Shown here: positions 19,365-28,320 of the stretch, piece after piece
Layout of the letters: every line of letters begins with the position of its first letter
Position numbering within the stretch: position 1 is the first letter of the stretch
Assembly (NCBI RefSeq): GCF_002836775.1
Contig: NZ_PJAQ01000006.1
Coordinates: 62,001 to 126,000 of the forward strand
DNA from: Colwellia sp. 12G3
GTDB taxonomy: Bacteria; Pseudomonadota; Gammaproteobacteria; Enterobacterales; Alteromonadaceae
Direction of reading: 5' to 3'
DNA length: 64,000 nucleotides
Position numbers and translations under genes: made by a program
The notes under the pieces: model-generated
The model's input: the letters and a program-made list of their open reading frames with translations, nothing else
Told to the model about the DNA's origin: nothing
The model's database searches: none

Positions 19365-21740
19365 TTATGGTTCATCTGTTACAACTTGGATAGAAACAGA
19401 GTTCTTATCGGACTGACCATCACCATCACCATCGGTTAAGGTTGCAGTAATGCCATTTAATACCCCTTGAGAAAGGAAATTAATATCAGTAGCATTCTCA
19501 ATTCCTGGTTTGAGTTCGATAGTAAAGGCGCAACTGTAAGTATCTGTACCAGAACCATTGTAACCGAGCACTTCGGTAATATTACATGCTGGATAGAATA
19601 CATTGGCGTGGAAACCGCCGACCGCGTTGCGAATGACAAAAGAGCCGTAATCGGCATCATTAACAACCGAATTATTTAAAACGCTTAGTGCCGTTAACGT
19701 TAAGTCTTTTATGCCTGCGTTGTGCATTTCCAGTACCACCAGCATGCTGGTAGCAAACGCCATGTCGGACGCCGGAGCTGATGGTGTGAAGGTTACCGTG
19801 GCACTGTTCATTGCTTGAACTGCCTGGCCATCCTCATCTGTTCCGTCAATAGTGGCTTCATTAGTATGAGTGTCACCATTATCACCCCTGAGCTGTTTTT
19901 GGATAATACAGCTGGCGTTTTCACCAGGATCTAAGGTAAATCCTAACAGTGCAACCGGTCCATGAGCAGCACCATTTTTCATAGTGACCATACAACCAGC
20001 AGTTAAGCTACCAAAGATATCATCGGTTAAGCTGCTGAAGGTAACGGTATCGACCGCAGTATCACCACCGACAGTGGTTTTAACTGAGAACAAGAAAGTA
20101 TAGTTGACTGAGCGGCTTATTGAAGGATCATCACCTGTTTCTAATACCGAGGTTGGATTTGCCGTTTTACTTAGTTCTATCGCCGACGGAATATCGTTGA
20201 TCTGCACAGTAGCCGAGTTAGCGTTCGTGGCTTCGCCGGCCTCATTATCTATCGCTTTGGCTGTGGCTGTGTTGGTATGAGAGCCAGCACCCGCGGCGCT
20301 AATGAACTTAGTAAAGCTACATTGATAGAAGTCGTTGAAGGCGATGGAGCCGCCTGTGGCACAGTCGCCCTCACCGGCTAGATTACCAAACATATTATCC
20401 TCCAAACTGGTTAACTGCATTGGTGAATCATAAGCGGCAGAAGTATTGTTTACTCTGACGGTATAAGTGACATTTGCGCCTGACTCTGGAACCTGTGTTG
20501 GGTTGGCCGTCTTCACTACCGTAATAGTCGGTGGCAAGTTGGTCACTTGAACCTGTTTCAGGTTACTACAGAAGTTACCGGGTGTTCCGGCTAGCGCTGC
20601 TGGGCAGGTTTCACCGTTGGTGACAGGATCATTATTCTTGTCCACCAAACTTAATTGGATCACATCATCATAGAGTTCTGGACTCTGATCATCGGGTAAA
20701 TCCGAGTCGACAATATGCACAGTGAATATACAGCTGTATGTATCACTTGCTACTATTTCACCGAGTCCATTACCTAAATCTGGTGGCTGGGCACAGTTAG
20801 TCGCGATCAAATAGACTCCATTTGCAGTCGCGGCATTGACGACAGTAGTTGCTCCCCATAGATCGAGTGAAACATTGTAGCTGTCATCAGAGAAGATATC
20901 GATCTCATCACTTAGTGAAGTAAGGAAGATTGAAGTATTACTATTGGGGTTGGTAAAGCTAGCAGTAAAGTTATATGTACCTCCTGGCTCAGTACGTGTA
21001 TTAGTGCTGGTAAGAGTCTTGAGAACTGTCGGTGGATTAGGCTTGATAAAGACGTCAATATTAAAGGTATCACAGTTACATTTGGACTTGTTATTCGGGA
21101 TTTGGCCCGGATAAGGGTCTGCTTCTGCGCTACAGTTGTCACGCTCAATATTATCCCATGCGGCACAATAGTTGAAATCAGCGCGGTTGTCATTATCGGC
21201 GTCGAGACAAATCATGGTAATCGGTACATTATTTAGCACGTATTCATCAGGTCCATTTGCCTTAGTGATATCACCACAAGCATCGTCATCGAGATCAACA
21301 TCTGCAAGTTCACCGCTGTCATCAGGGATCGGCAAGATGATGCTACAATCTTGTTTATTTGGACCGTGGACAACCTGCGGACTCAGTTCTGTTAACGGCA
21401 AATAGAAGGTGGTGTCCCAGCGTTCGTTGGCATTGGTACGCACAGTGACATCGGCAGGAAAGGTAAATGTCTCACCTAAGGAACATTCCTCCTCGGCGTT
21501 TACTGGTGTTACTTGGGTGATCTCGACATCATTGGCGGTACAGTTAAGCGCATCTTGCGCCAGTTTATTGCCCGGTTTCAACAAATATGCATCGGCCATA
21601 CAAACTTCTGTATCTAAGCCTGTAAAAACACCAGCATTGACTGGCGTCAGACCTGTCACACCATAGATGCATGCGGTGCTTATCAGCGCAATACTGAGCG
21701 TTTTGATAAGCCGTTTGAGTTTAAATAGTAATTTTTTCAT
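19365..21740 (-). CDS. Large secreted DUF11-like repeat surface protein
   Basis: 791 residues. The start is the ATG at 21740, with AGGATGG 8 nt upstream; the frame extends four codons further. A long signal peptide (about 1-36) is followed by a unique Cys-rich, Asp-rich region (about 40-230) and then at least three DUF11-like beta-sandwich repeats, each opening with a K-T-L/A-N-P-T motif (KTLTSTNTRTEPGGTYNF, VVKTANPTQVPESGANV, LSKTANPTSVLETGDD). A C-terminal sandwich domain ends the protein. No sorting tag or lipobox is evident. It is probably secreted or on the cell surface. Like the convergent protease gene it looks GC-richer than the surrounding DNA, and the two may have arrived together. 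Confidence 0.75.
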   Translation of the reverse strand: MKKLLFKLKRLIKTLSIALISTACIYGVTGLTPVNAGVFTGLDTEVCMADAYLLKPGNKLAQDALNCTANDVEITQVTPVNAEEECSLGETFTFPADVTVRTNANERWDTTFYLPLTELSPQVVHGPNKQDCSIILPIPDDSGELADVDLDDDACGDITKANGPDEYVLNNVPITMICLDADNDNRADFNYCAAWDNIERDNCSAEADPYPGQIPNNKSKCNCDTFNIDVFIKPNPPTVLKTLTSTNTRTEPGGTYNFTASFTNPNSNTSIFLTSLSDEIDIFSDDSYNVSLDLWGATTVVNAATANGVYLIATNCAQPPDLGNGLGEIVASDTYSCIFTVHIVDSDLPDDQSPELYDDVIQLSLVDKNNDPVTNGETCPAALAGTPGNFCSNLKQVQVTNLPPTITVVKTANPTQVPESGANVTYTVRVNNTSAAYDSPMQLTSLEDNMFGNLAGEGDCATGGSIAFNDFYQCSFTKFISAAGAGSHTNTATAKAIDNEAGEATNANSATVQINDIPSAIELSKTANPTSVLETGDDPSISRSVNYTFLFSVKTTVGGDTAVDTVTFSSLTDDIFGSLTAGCMVTMKNGAAHGPVALLGFTLDPGENASCIIQKQLRGDNGDTHTNEATIDGTDEDGQAVQAMNSATVTFTPSAPASDMAFATSMLVVLEMHNAGIKDLTLTALSVLNNSVVNDADYGSFVIRNAVGGFHANVFYPACNITEVLGYNGSGTDTYSCAFTIELKPGIENATDINFLSQGVLNGITATLTDGDGDGQSDKNSVSIQVVTDEP

Positions 21741-22307
21741 TATATATACCATCCTATTGCAGAGTTAAATAATAATTATTTAATTCATTGTTGGCGGTAA
21801 GAGTTAACCGTCGACTTTGAGACTTGCCGAAATGCGTTTAGCTTATTTGGAAAACAGACTGAAACCGAACACCGGTAAGTACTTCGTTGAACCTTTGCTT
21901 TAGTGCAATGTTAACGCCAGTAAGTTAACCAACTGAAATATAATAAAAAGTTAATTACAAATTCACATTTGTTAAGGGTGAGTGTTACGTAGTTGAAACA
22001 GTGCTTTTGAACAACTAAACCTAAGTCACTGTAACTATAGTAATTATCCTTATTATCCTATGGTGTCCGTCAGGTAACAGTTTGTACTGTCCACAGTGTA
22101 AATAAGCATTTTACAGCAAAGGAACGGCTGAAGATAAGAGGAAAAATAGTGATTATTTTGTTTTAGAGAAGGAGTAAAGGGTTAAGCCAATGAAAAATAA
22201 CAGCTAAAATCTTGCTGTTTTTTATATATGCTTAACCCAATACTATTGATTGGTTACTACGCTTGAGCATTCGTTATTAGTTAGGGTTCCTTAAAATCAT
22301 TACTAGC
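21741..22307. other. Gene-free upstream region of the surface protein
   Basis: About 570 bp. It probably holds the surface protein promoter. No open frame with a ribosome binding site and no strong hairpin was seen. Confidence 0.4.
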
Positions 22308-23096
22308 TTAGTGCTTCGACTGTTTAGCAAGTAACTCATCTAACAGCAACGCAAAAGTCTCATAACTCTGTGCTCCTACTAAAAGTTTAGGCGTGATCAG
22401 CTTATTATTTTCAATGCGGCCAACCACAAAACTGGGTGTGCCGCCAACCCCTAAAGACTTCACATAAGCGATATCTTGTGCAATTTTATCGACAATTTTT
22501 TTATCTACAAGACACTCTGAAAATTTCCCCATATCTAATGATAACGCTTCAGCCGTTTTTTGATATAAAGCATGCCCGAGTTGTTTCATATTATTGAACA
22601 ATGCTGCACGCATAGGCCAGTAGGCATTCTGTTGTAAGCTGCAATTGGCAGCAATCGCTGCGCCTTGTGCTTGTTTGTGAAAACCTAATGGAAAGTCTCG
22701 GGTCAGGTATTTAACTTTCCCACTGTCGACGTAGTTGGTTTTTAATTTTGTGAAGGTCTGATCGATAAAGCGTTTACAATACGGACATTGGTAATCGGAA
22801 ATTTCAATTATAGCAAGCTGTGCTTGATTATCACCTATCACAGGAAGCTGACCATTTTCATCATAGTTAGCTTGGGTTGGCAGCGTTTTAAACTGAGGTT
22901 TTTTCGCGTTAGTTGCGATCACGTGAATGTCTTTAACTTGGCTGCCTATGGTGGTGAGTGCCACGGTCAACTGTTTTACATCCTGCTTTAGTTCGTTGAT
23001 GTCTTGCTGTAATTTGTCCTCATTATGTGGCTGACAAGCAATGATAAACTGCAGTGTTAGCAGAGAAAATACGATTTGTATCATATATTTAGACAT
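22308..23096 (-). CDS. DsbA-like thioredoxin-fold lipoprotein
   Basis: 262 residues. A lipoprotein signal peptide ends in a lipobox (FIIAC, Cys about 21). A short coiled coil (about 28-60) comes next, then a DsbA/DsbG-type thioredoxin fold with active site CPYC, an inserted helical domain and the cis-Pro loop GGTPSFVVG. It should act as a membrane-tethered thiol-disulfide oxidase or isomerase in the periplasm. AGGAG lies upstream of the ATG. Clients may include the Cys-rich secreted proteins nearby, but that is only inferred from position. Confidence 0.85.
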   Translation of the reverse strand: MSKYMIQIVFSLLTLQFIIACQPHNEDKLQQDINELKQDVKQLTVALTTIGSQVKDIHVIATNAKKPQFKTLPTQANYDENGQLPVIGDNQAQLAIIEISDYQCPYCKRFIDQTFTKLKTNYVDSGKVKYLTRDFPLGFHKQAQGAAIAANCSLQQNAYWPMRAALFNNMKQLGHALYQKTAEALSLDMGKFSECLVDKKIVDKIAQDIAYVKSLGVGGTPSFVVGRIENNKLITPKLLVGAQSYETFALLLDELLAKQSKH

Positions 23097-23518
23097 TATC
23101 TAACTCCTCATTGAGTAAATATTAACTACCTATAGCTTAACCCTTATTTGGTGTTTTTTTATCAATCGATAAAAATTCGTACTGAAAACAGCTAGCGTTT
23201 CGGCTGCCACTTAAATATTCTGCTTATTGCTATCTACAGCATAGATCAATACTTAGCTAATTCATAAGATGAAGAAAATCATCAAAATAATTAGCGTACA
23301 ATATTATTATGAAATAGGTACTTACCTATACAGATTAAGTATGCTCTTTATCCGGAGCTAAAGACTACAAGGTGAAAACTTGATATTAAACAATTATAGT
23401 GTGTCCACGAAATTAGGGTAAGCTCAGTCAGCTATCATTAAGAAAGTGTTTAAATTTCACTTTGCTAAAGTATTCAAACCTACACAGACTTGCCGTAAAA
23501 TCTATCTCACTATGTGCC
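23097..23518. other. Region upstream of the group II intron (5' exon side)
   Basis: About 420 bp with no gene. The last 120 bp form the 5' exon of the intron. If the intron is removed, the joined exons give a short minus-strand frame of 36 codons starting MSLWRFGAHSEIDFTASL. I cannot place it in a family. It may be the edge of an insertion element. Confidence 0.35.
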
Positions 23519-24335
23519 GTGCGACGTGAAGTCGTATGTAACGCTGTTCACCGCGATAAGAGTGAACCATCTGTATCACCAGATGACCCTAGGACTCTGA
23601 ATAAAGTAGCGAGTCTGACAATGTAACAAAGTCCGCTGGACGGGAAATGAATCGCGAGAGGAAGTTCCTCCTGACAACCACAAGTCGGGTAAGTGCTAGG
23701 GAGTCAGTATGATGAATGTAAGTGAACCCATGTAAGATGCGTAATGCGAGAAGCAGCGGAAGTGGTTAATACGCTGTGGCCAAAACGGCAACGAGGGAAG
23801 GAAAGAGGTTGGCATATACTCTTTCGTGATCGAGAATCCCTTCGCATTAGAGTAGGCATCTAAACTGACATTGCGTTCCATACGGAACACGGTAAGCCTG
23901 TATTACTCCCAATAGGAAAAGCTGTCTGCGAAGAAAGCCGATAGTGGTGCAGGTAAAGGAGGCTGGAGAAAGCTAATGCTGCATTGTAATGATGCAGATA
24001 CAGGCTGATGTCTGACACGAAAGTGAGCCCACTTCCAGCTGGTCTCCCGTTGCAAGAAAATTTGAAGAACTTTATTTAAGAAGAAACGCAAATGATAACT
24101 TCGAATGAAGTTAGTGCCACTTCTTACGGCACTCAGTGGCAATCCATCAACTGGAAAACCGTCGAGCAGCAAGTATTAAAGCTTCAGATACGCATTGCAA
24201 AAGCAACCTGAGAAACTTTATAAGGTAGCTGGGTAACATAGTACGCCTTAGTGGAGGCTTGAGCCATATGCAGTGAAAGTTGCACGTATGGTTCTTAGGA
24301 GGGCGACACCTGGTAACAGGTGTCGCCTATCCGAC
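23519..24335 (+). mobile_element. Group II intron with internally deleted reverse-transcriptase ORF
   Basis: The 5' boundary GTGCGAC at 23519 and the 3' end CCGAC at 24335 match bacterial group II intron ends. Domain V is intact at 24261-24294: 34 nt, GAGCC... with the GTGAAAGT tetraloop region and ...GTATGGTTC. Domain VI follows (GCGACACCTG / CAGGTGTCGC with GTAA loop). Sequence before the ORF matches domain I-III style structure. The whole element is only 817 bp where full-length relatives exceed 2 kb. Almost all of the intron-encoded protein is missing while both ribozyme ends remain. Splicing would need a protein supplied from elsewhere. Confidence 0.88.
24092..24211 (+). pseudogene. N-terminal remnant of a group II intron reverse transcriptase
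   Basis: A 39-codon frame from the ATG at 24092 encodes text typical of the start of intron-encoded proteins (WQSINWKTVEQQVLKLQIRI). It then hits a stop at 24209, and domain V begins 49 bp later. The polymerase, maturase and DNA-binding parts are absent, so this is a deletion remnant. Confidence 0.85.
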
Positions 24336-24739
24336 CCAAAGCGCCATAGACTCATAAAATTTAATACCTAAAATACTGTTAATCGAATGTCCGCTTTTGG
24401 TATTTTAACCAAATTAGAATTTTTGATTTGACAGATTCTTGATGGAATTTTAAACAATTTTAATATCTAACGCATGGCTGTTTTGCGTTAGATTATTCAT
24501 CGATAGATAAGCCTAGGCTAACGTCTGGTTTCGTATCTAAGTGATCATAAACTTACCTCATTTTGAGGACTAATTTAGGTCAGCTCTTGAACGAAAATTG
24601 CTAAAGCTTGTTGCACTTATAGTGAGGGACTAAGCTATTTCTACCGAGAGCAACAGCTCGAAAGTATGATGGTTTACTGTAAAGTATGATTCTTTTTTGT
24701 TGAGTATTACACTTCATTGTCACTGCACACTTCCTGGTA
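24336..24739. other. Gene-free region between intron and PEP-CTERM remnant
   Basis: About 400 bp. It contains a 10-bp hairpin (ATCTAACGCA / TGCGTTAGAT) at 24465-24493 and three scattered copies of AAGTATGAT (about 24662, 24681 and 24740). No intact gene is visible; it may include decayed parts of the PEP-CTERM gene. Confidence 0.4.
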
Positions 24740-24942
24740 AGTATGATTATTTTGCGCTTAATAATACTAGCTTTAAGTATGCTAGTGTCTTTATGGGCGT
24801 CGGTGGTAATTTTAATGAAGGTGGTATAAATGATCTTGTTAGAGTGCGAAGTGTTGAAGCTGTTCCTGAGCCATCAACACTTGCTATTTTTGCATTAGGC
24901 ATAATTGGTTTAGCATCACGTCGATTTAAGAAACGATCTTAA
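24740..24942 (+). pseudogene. 3' fragment of a PEP-CTERM protein gene
   Basis: The last 26 residues are a textbook PEP-CTERM sorting signal: VPEPSTLAIFALGII, a short hydrophobic helix, then a basic ASRRFKKRS end. Only about 66 plausible residues precede the stop, with no signal peptide, no normal start and no ribosome binding site; the frame upstream is TTG-initiated and unconvincing. The 5' part of the gene is therefore missing or decayed. Such proteins need an exosortase (EpsH), and none is in this window. Confidence 0.75.
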
Positions 24943-25029
24943 TTTAACTGATTCATAATCGAAATTAATTATCGACGACGGTATGCCTGAATAAACCCAT
25001 GTAACCCAATGTTGTCGATAATCATCAAG

Positions 25030-25060
25030 AAGCATCTTCCAGTTTGGTAGATGCTTTTTT
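25030..25060 (+). terminator. Terminator after the PEP-CTERM remnant
   Basis: An 8-bp stem (AAGCATCT / AGATGCTT) with an 11-nt loop, continued by a run of seven T. Confidence 0.8.
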
Positions 25061-25140
25061 TGCTCATAAAGCTGCGTTATTCGACGAATGTGATTTTCTA
25101 ATGTTCGATTTGAAACTGTTATTTTGATATCAGGAGTTAT

Positions 25141-26307
25141 GTCATAATAAATAGTAAGAATACGATATGTGACATTTAAGGTGTTACTTAATATAGCAAC
25201 TGTCTATGCCAATTCTTCTGAGATCTCGAGTGCTTCTTGATAAAGTTCAGGGCTTTTTTCTTGAAAATGTTTCACTCTGTCTAGGGCTTGCGGAAGATTG
25301 TGGTTTGCAGCATTAATTAACCAAGCTAAGCCTAACGGATGATCTTCTACTGTTCCTTCACCTAAGAAAAAAGAGCGACCCATAGCGCCCATGGCTTTTA
25401 TGTGGCCTTGTTTTGCTGCTTGTTCAAATAATAAAAAAGCCTGTTCACTATCACCATTTTTCCTTTGCAAAATAGCTTGTTCAAATAAGAGGTCGTCTTC
25501 TTTAAAAGAAGCTTTGCTGTTAGTTGTGTTAGTACTTTTACTTGTTTTAACGGAAACAGGTGCATCTTCGGTATTAATTATCAGTGTTTGTACGATATCG
25601 TTACCTTCACTTATTACAGGTTCAGAGATTAATTCGGCGGACTGAATACTTATAAAATTGTCATCAGAAAAAATATCTTTGATATCTCTGCGTTTTTCTT
25701 CAAGAAGACGAACCATTACAGCATCATAACGACCGCTTAATTGATCTATGGTTGTTTGTTGTTTAGTTATTTGTTGACGATAGTATTCTACGTCATTTTT
25801 TAGCTGCTCAATTTGATTGTCTTGTATCGATGAATGGTTTAATTGTGCTTGGTTTAAGCTAGATATAAGCGCTTGGTTAGCTTGATCGAGTCGGGTTTGT
25901 TGTTTTTCAGTATATTGTTCAAAACGGCTAAGTTCTACTTGAATATTTTCTTCATTATTTCTTTTTTTACTCTTAAACCAGCTAAACATTATATTTGCTA
26001 CCTTATGATTATCTGCAAGCAAAATTTATGCTCTGTTTATTCTTGTACTCTAACAATAATAATTGCTCATTAATAAATCAACCTATTAAAATAAATTGTT
26101 CGGTGTTAATTCCGTATATTGATTAATTTATTTAAAGTATGCTGGATATTTGTACTATTAAGAGACGAATAGGCTCAATTACAATTCAGATTTAATAAGT
26201 GAACTATAGGACATTTTTAAAAACAGATCTGATGGCTTTGCGCAAACATTTGCACAATTTGAAGATGCTAAATAATCACAAAATTGTTAATAATTTTTTT
26301 ATTATTA
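25141..26307 (-). repeat. 1.17-kb inverted duplication, copy B
   Basis: Reverse-complement copy of 11501-12669. Homology covers the gene plus about 320 bp before it and 60 bp after it, and stops sharply at both ends. Only scattered single-base differences are seen. Confidence 0.9.
25204..25989 (-). CDS. Coiled-coil Sel1-repeat protein, copy B
   Basis: 261 residues from the ATG at 25989, the same architecture as the gene at 11821: basic start MFSWFKSKKRN, Gln-rich coiled coil, Ser/Thr linker and Sel1-like C-terminus. Differences are conservative or in the linker (E to D in the TTIEQLSG segment; D to A, D to G, S to I and P to L in the SIQSDELISEP...TPII stretch). Both copies remain open, which suggests a recent duplication or continued gene conversion. 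Confidence 0.75.
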   Translation of the reverse strand: MFSWFKSKKRNNEENIQVELSRFEQYTEKQQTRLDQANQALISSLNQAQLNHSSIQDNQIEQLKNDVEYYRQQITKQQTTIDQLSGRYDAVMVRLLEEKRRDIKDIFSDDNFISIQSAELISEPVISEGNDIVQTLIINTEDAPVSVKTSKSTNTTNSKASFKEDDLLFEQAILQRKNGDSEQAFLLFEQAAKQGHIKAMGAMGRSFFLGEGTVEDHPLGLAWLINAANHNLPQALDRVKHFQEKSPELYQEALEISEELA

Positions 26308-26480
26308 CCCCCTACACCTATATGGCTAAAAGCAAACACTCGCCATTATCCACTTAGTATTACTCGTCATACTTTTGATTTATCGCAATTATTGATTCCA
26401 TTTACCAGAAAGCTATAGCTGTAGGCTAAGACTTGTTATACAGTTCTTTTCTCAACTAAAAATGAAGTTATGAGGTATCT

Positions 26481-27107
26481 GTGCAGGAAAAGAAAGAATC
26501 AGTCGGACAAATTCGCCAAAAGAATGTGGCGCTTATTTTAACTGCGGCTAAAACAGAATTTGTAACCCACGGTTTTAAAGGCGCATCCATTAAGCGTATT
26601 GCCGAACGAGCAAGTATCCCAAGAGCAAACATTCATTATTATTTCGATGATAAAACTGACCTTTACCAACAATTACTCACCGAGATTATTGTCAGCTGGA
26701 ATACCAGCTTTGATACTTTAAGTATTGATGATGACCCTAAAACGATTCTTACTGCTTATATCCATGAAAAAATCATGCATGCTAAGCATGATCCCGATGG
26801 TTCTAAAATTTTTGCCAGTGAAGTCATACATGGCGCTCCCATTCTTAAAGACTATTTGCATACCGAATTTAAGCAATGGTTAGATGAAAAAATTACTGTC
26901 ATCGAAACTTGGATTGAACAAGGCCAAATAGATGCAATCAACCCGCATCACTTGTTATTCCTTATTTGGAGTTCAACCCAGCATTATGCTGATTTTAATG
27001 TGCAGGTATTGGCTGGTTTTGGTAAAGAAGCGATGAATGATGATGATTTTGATGATGTGATAAAGTCACTGACCAAAATCATCTTAAAAGGCTGTGGTTT
27101 AGCTTAA
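26481..27107 (+). CDS. TetR-family regulator, RutR-like
   Basis: 208 residues starting at a GTG with GAGG upstream. An N-terminal helix-turn-helix (about 15-60, ASIPRANIHYYFDDKTDLYQ) is followed by a YcdC/RutR-type ligand domain with signature text LIWSSTQHYADFNVQV. RutR in E. coli senses uracil and controls pyrimidine degradation. No rut genes are adjacent, so the regulated genes are unknown. The divergent or downstream peroxidase-kinase pair starts 190 bp later. Confidence 0.85.
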   Translation: MQEKKESVGQIRQKNVALILTAAKTEFVTHGFKGASIKRIAERASIPRANIHYYFDDKTDLYQQLLTEIIVSWNTSFDTLSIDDDPKTILTAYIHEKIMHAKHDPDGSKIFASEVIHGAPILKDYLHTEFKQWLDEKITVIETWIEQGQIDAINPHHLLFLIWSSTQHYADFNVQVLAGFGKEAMNDDDFDDVIKSLTKIILKGCGLA

Positions 27108-27297
27108 GCTGAATTTAACGTAATAATCTAACCAAAAATGAGCGTAAAGCCGGGTAACCTCAATCATTATGCGCACTCACATCGATGTAGACGTTATAAT
27201 AATTAAAAAGCGTAGGTAAGATAAATAAAATGGTTAAGCTAACATAAAAATATTGAACTATGCTGTATACATATTCTAATAAAATCAAATACTATTA

Positions 27298-28320
27298 ATG
27301 TATACAAGATATTATATCTCACTAGCTTTAGGGGTTTTGCTTTGTTCTATTGTACCTATAACGCTTTATTATTTATCTGCAGAAAAATTGATTGGGCCAA
27401 CATCTCAAAAAACTAAATATTATTTTGAAATAGTTGATGGCCCTATTCAACCCATTCCTCGCAAGGTCGATTTAGATAATAATTGGTTAATCTTAGGTAA
27501 AGCACTTTTTCACAGCCCTTTATTATCAAAAAGTAATACTATTTCATGTTCTTCATGCCACATGGTCGATTTTGGTGGCGACGATGGTTTTCCTGTTTCA
27601 ACCGGTGTCGATAATGCCAAAGGTGTCCGAAATTCCCCCACAGTACTTAATGCGGTTTTTAATTTTAGACAATTCTGGGATGGTCGAGTAAGCACGTTAA
27701 GTGAACAAGCATCTGGCCCAATTCATAACCCTATTGAAATGGCATCTTCTTGGCCGGAAATCATCACTAAACTTAACAATGACAGTTATTTCAGCAAAAA
27801 TTTTCTGCAATTAACTCCTGATGGAATAACCGCTGAAAATATTGTTAAAGCCATCACTATCTATGAAGAGTCACTCATTACCCCAAATTCACCCATTGAC
27901 CAATATTTATTAGGCGATAATTCGGCGTTATCTGCGCAACAAAAACGCGGGTTAGATTTGTTTATAAATTATGGTTGTACGACTTGTCATCAGGGCAGAA
28001 ATATTGGCGGTAATATCTATCAAAAACTTGGCAGGATTAATGATATTCCACCCATACTGACCTTAGATGAGGGAAAGTATAATGTGACCAAGTTAGAAAA
28101 AGACAAATTTGTATTCAAGGTGCCGACATTACGTAACATTGCCGATACGGCGCCCTATTTCCATAATGGTGCTATCGATAATTTACCCGATGCTGTCCGT
28201 ATTATGGCAAGTACTCAGTTAGGCAGAGAATTAACCCATGATGAGGTAGACGATATTGTTGCTTTGTTACATGCATTCAGTTCGAAAGTAATTGAGGTGC
28301 AAAAAATTGAAGCTCTTTAA
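27298..28320 (+). CDS. Di-heme cytochrome c peroxidase (CcpA/MauG family)
   Basis: 340 residues. An N-terminal hydrophobic segment (about 7-27) acts as signal or anchor. Two heme-c sites are visible, CSSCH at 84-88 and CTTCH at 227-231, with the family motifs RNSPTVLNAVFN, FWDGR and VPTLRNIADTAPYFHNGA. It reduces hydrogen peroxide in the periplasm using c-type cytochromes. The ribosome binding site before the ATG is weak. Its 3' end overlaps the histidine kinase gene by 14 bp, so the two are probably co-expressed. Confidence 0.9.
   Translation: MYTRYYISLALGVLLCSIVPITLYYLSAEKLIGPTSQKTKYYFEIVDGPIQPIPRKVDLDNNWLILGKALFHSPLLSKSNTISCSSCHMVDFGGDDGFPVSTGVDNAKGVRNSPTVLNAVFNFRQFWDGRVSTLSEQASGPIHNPIEMASSWPEIITKLNNDSYFSKNFLQLTPDGITAENIVKAITIYEESLITPNSPIDQYLLGDNSALSAQQKRGLDLFINYGCTTCHQGRNIGGNIYQKLGRINDIPPILTLDEGKYNVTKLEKDKFVFKVPTLRNIADTAPYFHNGAIDNLPDAVRIMASTQLGRELTHDEVDDIVALLHAFSSKVIEVQKIEAL

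Noticed and set aside
11501-26307. Composite transposon bounded by the inverted repeats
   Set aside because: The repeats contain only a Sel1-type gene, no transposase or IS-like ends, and no target duplication was recognised.
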